DNA of 37,302 bases from assembly GCA_017651315.1 (NCBI GenBank), contig JAGCDE010000027.1:1-37302 (forward strand), written 5' to 3'. The notes below the pieces were generated by a model, which was not told the DNA's origin, made no database searches, and saw nothing but the letters and a program-made list of their open reading frames with translations. This document shows, one piece after another, positions 31,913 through 37,302 of this stretch. Numbering within the stretch: the first letter of the stretch is position 1; every line of letters starts with the position of its first letter. The position numbers and the translations under genes were made by a program. The DNA comes from Bacteroidaceae bacterium (GTDB lineage: Bacteria > Bacteroidota > Bacteroidia > Bacteroidales > Bacteroidaceae).

Positions 31913-34900
31913 TTAAAGACCTTGGCCGTGACAGTTCTTGAACTTCTTGCCGCTGCCGCACGGGCACGGGTCATTACGGCCAGGTGTCTTCTCCACGCGG
32001 ATGGGTTCACGTACCTGCTGACGTGTGTCGCGGGCAGCCGCCGCTCGCTGGTTCGGGTCGCCCAGGTCACTGCTGCGGTTCTCGGAATACTGGCGGCGTT
32101 GCTGACGATTCTGGGCCGGTGCCTCGCGTACGCGCTCGGGATCGGGCTCCGGAATCTGACCGCGCATCAGGATAGATACGGTCTGGTCATTCATCTTGTT
32201 CACCATATTGTCGAACAGAGTGACTGACTCCAGCTTGAATATAAGCAGCGGGTCTTTCTGCTCATAGCTGGCATTCTGCACCGAATGTTTCAGTTCATCC
32301 AGTTCGCGCAGGTTCTCCTTCCAGCAGTCATCGATGGTATGAAGCAGGATTGCCTTCTGGAATGCCGTCACTACGCTCTTGCTCTCCGATTCGTATGCCT
32401 CCTTGAGGTTGCATGGAATCTGATAGACCCTGCGTCCGTCAGTCACAGGAATCAGAATGTTCTCATAGTGGTCACCCTGTTCCTCATATACCCTCTTTAT
32501 CACAGGGTTCACTATCATGGCCATGCGCTCGCTTTTGCGCTTGAAATTCTCCATGGCCGTATTGAACAGACGGTCAGGAAGTTCTTCGGCCTTCAACCTG
32601 TCATATTCATCGGCATCGAAAGGAAGTTCGGTGGCAAGCACGCGGAACACCTCCATCTGAAGGCTATCATAGTCGGCGCAGTTCTCTGAAATCACCGAGC
32701 AACGGTCCCAGATCATATTGGCTATATCCATGCCGATACGCTCGCCTATCAGGGCGTGACGGCGCTTCTCATATATCACGGTACGCTGTTTGTTCATCAC
32801 GTCATCGTACTCAAGCAGGCGCTTACGGATACCGAAGTGGTTCTCCTCAACCTTCTTCTGAGCCTGCTCTATACGCTTGGTGATGAAACTGTTCTCAATC
32901 ATCTCATCCTCCTCGAGTCCCAGCTTGTCCATGAGCGGGGCGATGCGCTCGGAGCCGAACAGGCGCATCAGGTTATCTTCAAGCGATATGAAGAATACCG
33001 ATGAACCCGGATCACCCTGACGGCCGGCACGTCCGCGCAGCTGCCTGTCAACACGGCGGCTCTCATGACGCTCCGTACCAACTATGGCCAGACCTCCCGC
33101 CTCACGCACCTCGGGCGACAGCTTGATATCGGTACCACGGCCAGCCATGTTGGTGGCTATGGTCACTATGCTCTTCTGTCCGGCCTTGGCCACGATGTCG
33201 GCCTCCTTCTGGTGCAGCTTGGCGTTCAGTACGTTATGCTCTATCTTTCGCATGGTAAGCATTCGGCTCAGCTGTTCGCTTATCTCGACCGATGTGGTAC
33301 CCACCAGAACCGGGCGGCCGGCATCGACCAGGCGAACAATCTCCTCGATCACGGCCTTGTACTTCTCGCGTTTGGTCTTGTATATGCGGTCGTTCTGGTC
33401 TATACGGGCAATGGGCTTGTTGGTGGGGATTACCACCACATCCAGCTTGTAGATGTCCCAGAACTCACCTGCTTCGGTCTCGGCCGTACCGGTCATACCG
33501 GCCAGCTTGTGGTACATTCGGAAGTAGTTCTGCAGGGTGATTGTGGCGAATGTCTGGGTGGCGGCCTCTATGTTCACGCGCTCCTTGGCCTCGACAGCCT
33601 GATGCAGTCCGTCGCTCCAGCGGCGGCCCTCCATGATACGGCCGGTCTGCTCATCCACGATTTTCACCTTGCCGTCCTCGGTCACGATGTAATCCACATC
33701 GCGCTCAAACATGCAGTAGGCCTTGAGCAGCTGGTTGATGGTATGTATGCGCTCGCTCTTGACGGCGTAGTTGGTCAGCAGTTCATCCTTCCTGGTCAGA
33801 CGCTCCTCCTGAGTGAGCTCGGTCTCAGTCTCAAGTTCCGACAGCTGACTTGCTATATCGGGCAGGACAAAGAACTCGGGGTCCTTGTTGGTGCCGCTTA
33901 TCAGCTCCACACCCTTATCGGTCAGATCTACGCTGTTAAGTTTTTCATCTATCACAAAATAGAGCGGCTCCACAGCCTCGGGCATACGCTTGTTCTGCTG
34001 CTCCATGTATATCTCCTCGGTCTTCTGCATGCCCACCTTCATACCGGGTTCGCTCAGGAACTTGATGAGAGCCTTGTTCTTGGGCAGGGCCTTGAAGCTG
34101 CGGAAGAGTGACAGGAAGCCTTCGGCCACCTCTTCCTGGTTCTCGGAGTGCACCTTCTTGCGGGCATCGGCCAGATACTGTGTGGCCAGGCGCTTCTGGG
34201 CCTCGAACAGCTGCTCCACCTGGGGGCGGAGCTGCTCAAACTGCTGGTCATCGCCCTTGGGTACGGGACCTGATATAATAAGAGGTGTACGGGCATCGTC
34301 TATAAGCACGGAGTCCACCTCATCCACGATTGCGTAGTTATGACCGCGCTGCACCAGCTCGTTAGGATGACCGGCCATATTGTCACGCAGGTAGTCAAAA
34401 CCGAACTCGTTGTTGGTTCCGAACGTGATATCGGCACGGTATGCGTTACGGCGGGCCTCGGAGTTGGGCTGATGCTTGTCAATGCAATCTACGGAGAGCC
34501 CGTGGAACATATAGAGCGGGCCCATCCACTCGGCATCACGCTTGGCCAGATAGTCATTCACAGTAACCACGTGGACGCCGTTGCCCGTGAGGGCGTTCAG
34601 GAATACCGGCAGGGTGGCCACAAGGGTCTTACCTTCACCGGTGGCCATCTCGGCTATCTTACCTTTATGCAGTACCACGCCGCCAAACAGCTGCACATCA
34701 TAGTGTATCATGTTCCATACGGTGTCGTTACCGCCGGCCACCCAGTGCTGCTGCCACAGGGCCTTGTCTCCGTCTATTATTACAAAATCATGCTTTGCAG
34801 CCAGGTCGCGGTCAAAATCGGTTGCGGTTACCTCCACCTGCTCATTCTCGGTAAAGCGGCGGGCGGTCTCCTTCACTATGGCGAAAACATCTGGCAGGAC

Positions 34901-35215
34901 CTCATCCAGCACCACCTCATAGCGGTCCAGAACCTCTTTCTCTAATTTGTCTATCTGGTTGAACAGGGGCTCGCGCTCTTCAAGCTCGGTCTGCTCTACC
35001 TTAGCTTTAAGCTCTTCAATACGTTTTTTCTCGGGTATGACAAAATCGCGCACCTTCTGCCTGATCTGCTGTGTTGCGGCGCGTAGTTCGTCATTTGACA
35101 GTTTCTCATATTTAGGATATGCGGCCTTGATTTTTTCCACCCACGGCTGAATCTCCTTGATGTCGCGGGTCTGCTTGTTTCCGAAAAGCTTCCCTATAAA
35201 CTCGTTAAATCCCAT
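31913..35215 (-). CDS. secA: Preprotein translocase ATPase SecA
   Basis: The 1100-residue motor pushes unfolded preproteins through SecYEG with ATP. The Walker A is ATGEGKT (residues 191-197) and the DEAD-like box is [13 protein letters not shown]. The helicase motifs [12 protein letters not shown] and [16 protein letters not shown] follow, and [20 protein letters not shown] is the conserved stretch after IRA1. It ends with the zinc-binding SEC-C motif [17 protein letters not shown]. It is longer than E. coli SecA (901 residues) because of the Bacteroidota N-terminal extension before the Walker A and an insertion around residues 370-460. Expression probably starts from a promoter about 60 nt upstream of ATG 35215. 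It heads a short operon with the small acidic protein. Confidence 0.98.
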   Translation of the reverse strand: MGFNEFIGKLFGNKQTRDIKEIQPWVEKIKAAYPKYEKLSNDELRAATQQIRQKVRDFVIPEKKRIEELKAKVEQTELEEREPLFNQIDKLEKEVLDRYEVVLDEVLPDVFAIVKETARRFTENEQVEVTATDFDRDLAAKHDFVIIDGDKALWQQHWVAGGNDTVWNMIHYDVQLFGGVVLHKGKIAEMATGEGKTLVATLPVFLNALTGNGVHVVTVNDYLAKRDAEWMGPLYMFHGLSVDCIDKHQPNSEARRNAYRADITFGTNNEFGFDYLRDNMAGHPNELVQRGHNYAIVDEVDSVLIDDARTPLIISGPVPKGDDQQFEQLRPQVEQLFEAQKRLATQYLADARKKVHSENQEEVAEGFLSLFRSFKALPKNKALIKFLSEPGMKVGMQKTEEIYMEQQNKRMPEAVEPLYFVIDEKLNSVDLTDKGVELISGTNKDPEFFVLPDIASQLSELETETELTQEERLTRKDELLTNYAVKSERIHTINQLLKAYCMFERDVDYIVTEDGKVKIVDEQTGRIMEGRRWSDGLHQAVEAKERVNIEAATQTFATITLQNYFRMYHKLAGMTGTAETEAGEFWDIYKLDVVVIPTNKPIARIDQNDRIYKTKREKYKAVIEEIVRLVDAGRPVLVGTTSVEISEQLSRMLTMRKIEHNVLNAKLHQKEADIVAKAGQKSIVTIATNMAGRGTDIKLSPEVREAGGLAIVGTERHESRRVDRQLRGRAGRQGDPGSSVFFISLEDNLMRLFGSERIAPLMDKLGLEEDEMIENSFITKRIEQAQKKVEENHFGIRKRLLEYDDVMNKQRTVIYEKRRHALIGERIGMDIANMIWDRCSVISENCADYDSLQMEVFRVLATELPFDADEYDRLKAEELPDRLFNTAMENFKRKSERMAMIVNPVIKRVYEEQGDHYENILIPVTDGRRVYQIPCNLKEAYESESKSVVTAFQKAILLHTIDDCWKENLRELDELKHSVQNASYEQKDPLLIFKLESVTLFDNMVNKMNDQTVSILMRGQIPEPDPERVREAPAQNRQQRRQYSENRSSDLGDPNQRAAAARDTRQQVREPIRVEKTPGRNDPCPCGSGKKFKNCHGQGL

Positions 35216-35274
35216 TATGCGGTTTTCTATTTGTTACTACTGTTTTTACAGCACGCAAAATCCGTGCCGAAATG

Positions 35275-35282
35275 CAAAAGTA
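35275..35282 (-). promoter_or_regulatory. -7 box of the secA promoter
   Basis: TACTTTTG on the minus strand fits TAnnTTTG and lies 60 nt upstream of the secA ATG. A clear -33 TTTG is not visible at the usual spacing, so the call is moderate. Confidence 0.45.
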
Positions 35283-35322
35283 CATTTTTTACAAGAAAAC
35301 ACGTCATTTTTGTCACATCATC

Positions 35323-35361
35323 TTTATCAAGTACCGCAGACTTGTTTATCAAGCACCGCAG
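35323..35361 (+). repeat. Two direct repeats before the structured element
   Basis: TTTATCAAGTACCGCAG (35323-35339) and TTTATCAAGCACCGCAG (35345-35361) differ at one base and are offset by 22 nt. The second runs into the left arm of the inverted-repeat element that starts at 35358, so the repeat may mark its edge. Confidence 0.6.
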
Positions 35362-35545
35362 GACATACGGTTTCTGCACCAGCAGCTCTGGGCTATTCCG
35401 GGCCTTTCCGGACCCTAAACGCCGAACTCGTCATGGTCCCCCCTATGGGGCCCAACGTTCCTCGAACATGCGGCGTTCTTAACGGGATCCTCCAAGGCCC
35501 TCCACTTACGCCCTCCGCTAATGGTGCTGAAACCGTATGTCCTGC
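35358..35545. ncRNA. Rod-like inverted-repeat element, candidate structured RNA
   Basis: A 24-nt arm (35358-35381, starting GCAGGACATACGG) pairs with 35522-35545 with one mismatch. Inside, GGGCCTT (35400-35406) pairs with AAGGCCC (35494-35500) and AACGCCG (35418-35424) with CGGCGTT (35471-35477). A GGACCC/GGGATCC pair lies between them, and CCCC/GGGG arms flank a small loop. Because the pairs are nested, the whole 188 nt folds as a long rod with bulges. It is GC-rich and unlike the AT-rich relic around it. Size and shape recall 6S RNA superficially, but I see no basis to claim identity. Either strand may be transcribed. It could instead be a short non-autonomous mobile element. Confidence 0.5.
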
Positions 35546-35574
35546 TCCTGCAACTGGAAACCTTACCGGAATAA

Positions 35575-35715
35575 TTAGGAATGACCGGTCAATCCTCGCT
35601 GGGAGATTCCGCGGAATTCCAACTCATCCTTCAGGACCTCTCCCGGATGAGTAGGCTTGAACGGCTTAAGATTGTTTGCTATCATCATTGGGTCTTTCCC
35701 CTTTACTGTTACCAT
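35575..35715 (-). pseudogene. Truncated HigA-type antitoxin relic
   Basis: The 46-codon frame encodes ANNLKPFKPTHPGEVLKDEL and EFRGISQR, the unmistakable start of HigA-family XRE antitoxins (xxFxPTHPGEVLKxEL, GISQ). After ISQR the sequence changes to GLTGHS and stops at TAA 35575-35577, where a full antitoxin would continue for about 60 residues. The breakpoint near 35590-35595 lies between this relic and the GC-rich structured element, so insertion or rearrangement by that element may have removed the 3' part. It cannot form a complete helix-turn-helix. Confidence 0.7.
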
Positions 35716-35727
35716 ATTCTTGTCCTT

Positions 35728-35826
35728 TTATTTAAATAGAACGGTATCCTCCAAGGGCAAGGCCTGCCTTCTGAAAGCATTTGCCAAGGAGAAAACAGTA
35801 ACCGGAATATTATCGGGATCATTCAT
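35728..35826 (-). pseudogene. Possible 3' remnant of the relic's partner gene
   Basis: A minus-strand frame ends DNIPVTVFSLANAFRRQALP and LEDTVLFK, then TAA, 12 nt before the HigA relic ATG. Spacing and strand fit a toxin-antitoxin partner. The frame is only about 33 codons back to the nearest ATG, upstream codons do not look like protein, and the family is not recognised. It is probably a decayed end of the upstream gene. Confidence 0.3.
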
Positions 35827-35907
35827 ATCCAAATACGGCCTCACTGCAACCAGCAGTGTAAAAAGCGTGTATCCAGCGGAACAGACCCAGTGCGTCGCTA
35901 TCCAAAC

Positions 35908-35936
35908 ACACAAACTTGTGTTGCACAAGTTTGTGT
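35908..35936. repeat. Perfect 13-bp inverted repeat
   Basis: ACACAAACTTGTG (35908-35920) and CACAAGTTTGTGT (35924-35936) pair exactly around TTG, about 20 bp downstream of the stop of the minus-strand membrane protein. It may end that transcript, although no T-run follows on the minus strand, or protect its 3' end. Confidence 0.6.
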
Positions 35937-35955
35937 CAAGAATCAAGAATCAAAA

Positions 35956-36597
35956 CTATTCCCGCACTATTATATCAACCAGACCCTTTACTGATACGGC
36001 CTTTGTAAAAGGTAATACAATCGGAACAATAACAAGACACACTATCAGGCCTGACAATAATACCATCTCATTTGTCAGAGGCAACACACATCCGTCGGAT
36101 GTATTTGTCACAACATGTAATATCAGATACAATGCCATTATTGAAGCAAGCACCCAACATATACACTTGACGGTTCTTAGCATCTTTCCCATCTTGTTTC
36201 TGGCATCCAGTCGGAGATCAAATCTATCACAAGCCAAATCATAATTGATTATGACATCCAAGTCTTTCTTTATCGATGTATCACTAGCCGAATAAACATC
36301 CCATTTGCCATTATCCGTTTGAGTTACGATAAAAACTGCAGGTTTAACCTCCGAACCATCTGTTCCAACTCTCTGAGGATATGTTTTCCATATAGGATAA
36401 CTTTTCCTGCGCTCCCTAAACCAATCACGCATAAGTACAAACACCTGGATAATTTTTTCATCTTCATTGGTTATATTGACGCAGTAGAAAAGATGACCTT
36501 TAATCTTTTTTCTCTCATGATTTTCGATAAAATGGCCCTTGTACCCCTTTTCTACTAGCAATTTCTTAAAATCCTCAATAGGTTTAGTATTCATCAT
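35956..36597 (-). CDS. Membrane protein of unknown function
   Basis: The 213-residue product has a soluble N-terminal part of about 135 residues. It is followed by two transmembrane helices (CICWVLASIMALYLILHVV and VLLSGLIVCLVIVPIVLPF) separated by a short Thr/Ser loop. The soluble part has aromatic, strand-rich stretches (GHLFYCVNITN, IIQVFVLMRDW, AVFIVTQTDNGKWDVYSAS) resembling nothing I can name. With no signal peptide, the soluble domain should face the cytoplasm. An overlapping plus-strand frame of similar length lacks protein-like composition. MetMet start; either ATG is possible. The neighbourhood (relic antitoxin, inverted repeats) is accessory. Confidence 0.65.
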   Translation of the reverse strand: MMNTKPIEDFKKLLVEKGYKGHFIENHERKKIKGHLFYCVNITNEDEKIIQVFVLMRDWFRERRKSYPIWKTYPQRVGTDGSEVKPAVFIVTQTDNGKWDVYSASDTSIKKDLDVIINYDLACDRFDLRLDARNKMGKMLRTVKCICWVLASIMALYLILHVVTNTSDGCVLPLTNEMVLLSGLIVCLVIVPIVLPFTKAVSVKGLVDIIVRE

Positions 36598-36652
36598 AAT
36601 AATTACTTAATTGATTAATAATCAGCTCTTAATTTATACGTCTTAAGCTAAT

Positions 36653-36685
36653 CTGTCAGCGGATGGCGACGCCATCTCCTGACAG
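36653..36685. repeat. Nested inverted repeat downstream of the last gene
   Basis: CTGTCAG (36653-36659) pairs with CTGACAG (36679-36685), and inside it GATGGCG (36662-36668) pairs with CGCCATC (36670-36676). It lies about 33 bp past the stop of the FISUMP gene. It may serve as a transcript end, although no T-run follows on that strand. Confidence 0.55.
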
Positions 36686-36718
36686 ATAGCTAGTTCTTCT
36701 TTTGGGAAAGGACAAATC

Positions 36719-37302
36719 CTATGGGCAAACGGGGCGAACGGATTGACCGTAGTAGCGGTCGTCGTCGTCCGTGTAGTGATTGCCGGAATTGAAGTAGAGC
36801 TCCATCGCGTAGTTCGGATGGCCAGAGTAGAGCGAAGAAGACCAGTAGATACCGTACTCTCCCGCGGAGAACAGTCTCCTATCGTCGCGAAACCCGGCAG
36901 CGGGCAGGAAAATAAAACGATTGGTATAATCAGGAATGTTACTTGTCACTTTGAAACCGGCTGTACCGCTAAACTCTGCATTACCAGACGCATACCAAGT
37001 CCACGTACAGCTATTTATTAATTCATAAAACTCATCCGATGTGGGCATACGCCAATTACCACCCCATTTTACATAGGCTACATCATCGGTAAGATCAAGG
37101 GTGGTCTTGGTATCAGTAAAGCCTTCATTGCCATAACTGCTATTGCTGCAGTATTTGGTTAAGGTGTTATATGAGCCATTACAGTATTTGTACGTGGACC
37201 AGCTATAGTCAGACTTGGTATCTGTTTCACCCCATGCAAAGTAATCACCATACTCTTCCGGAGCAGTGGCACCAACATTAAAGGTGGCCCATTTCACACT
37301 CA
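36719..37302 (-). CDS. FISUMP-type protein, 5' end beyond the window
   Basis: The visible 194 residues form an intact FISUMP domain: SVKWATFNVGATAPEEYGDY, FAWGETDTKSDYSW, WGGNWRMPTSDEFYELI, FIFLPAAGF, YGIYWSSS and the final GQSVRPVCP. The frame is still open at the window edge, where the DLGL part of the domain and any signal peptide would follow. It is the closest relative here of the broken FISUMP gene at 8857-9579 and keeps the same Cys/Tyr positions. It is probably exposed on the cell surface; function is unknown. Internal NG/YCNGS repeats are seen around residues 35-50 of the visible part. Confidence 0.85.
   Translation of the reverse strand, partial: SVKWATFNVGATAPEEYGDYFAWGETDTKSDYSWSTYKYCNGSYNTLTKYCSNSSYGNEGFTDTKTTLDLTDDVAYVKWGGNWRMPTSDEFYELINSCTWTWYASGNAEFSGTAGFKVTSNIPDYTNRFIFLPAAGFRDDRRLFSAGEYGIYWSSSLYSGHPNYAMELYFNSGNHYTDDDDRYYGQSVRPVCP

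Noticed and set aside
33065-34111. A 348-codon plus-strand open frame opposite secA
   Set aside because: It is antisense to the unmistakable SecA coding sequence. Its composition (rich in Leu, His, Gly, Val) is what reverse codons of SecA give, and no domain is visible.
35157-35654. A 165-codon plus-strand frame across the secA upstream region
   Set aside because: It begins inside secA on the other strand, then reads through the inverted-repeat element. Pro/Thr/Gly-rich composition and palindromic peptide ends reflect the dyad structure, not a protein.
35657-36244. A 195-codon plus-strand frame
   Set aside because: It overlaps the minus-strand membrane protein and the antitoxin relic; its peptide has no coherent domain, whereas the minus strand shows clean transmembrane helices.

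Overview
The window looks like chromosomal DNA from a Bacteroidales bacterium, most likely a gut Bacteroidaceae- or Prevotellaceae-type organism. The evidence is promoters of the Bacteroidota form (TTTG, about 19-20 nt, TAnnTTTG), no clear Shine-Dalgarno sequences, an ExbB/ExbD/ExbD gene set, an 1100-residue SecA, FISUMP-type surface proteins, a Bacteroidota-type RND efflux operon and an ISAon1-like two-ORF insertion sequence. I cannot name the species from the sequence alone.

Layout. Positions 1-11000 are an AT-richer accessory region. It holds an exported protein of unknown function, a HigB/HigA-type toxin-antitoxin pair with an operator-like palindrome in its promoter, and two tandem lipoprotein paralogues. 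One paralogue is split by a complete 1433-bp insertion sequence (2314-3746) with perfect 24-bp terminal inverted repeats and an 8-bp target duplication. Then come a WG-repeat-like lipoprotein, another lipoprotein, an SH3-plus-TonB-C-terminal protein, two FISUMP-type proteins (one with an in-frame stop), and a DUF4160/DUF2442 pair. Positions 11586-35215 are a GC-richer core block: topB, a histidine acid phosphatase, a TPR/PD40/CRD/OmpA lipoprotein, an RsmF-like rRNA methylase, thyA-folA, an ExbB-membrane protein-ExbD-ExbD operon, tRNA-Ser(GGA), lpxK-thiL, a complete tetR-tolC-adaptor-RND-PII-like efflux operon, and secA with a conserved small partner. From about 35300 to the end the sequence is accessory again: an inverted-repeat-bounded structured element, a truncated HigA relic, an unknown membrane protein, and a FISUMP protein that runs off the edge.

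How the genes fit together. thyA and folA overlap by 4 nt and supply the thymidylate/folate cycle. The ExbB/ExbD operon is a proton-motive-force motor that could energise TonB-type or Tol-type envelope machinery. tetR overlaps the outer-membrane channel gene by 4 nt and has a large dyad across its promoter, so the efflux operon is probably self-repressed. SecA exports the many signal-peptide proteins found here.

The most unusual content is non-coding. Three stretches (9715-9975, 24543-24805 and 35358-35545) contain long inverted repeats and nested hairpins. The one at 24543-24805 is closed by a 29-bp stem with a single mismatch and fills the whole gap between convergent thiL and the efflux operon. 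I do not recognise any of the three as a named RNA family. They are the best candidates for something undescribed.
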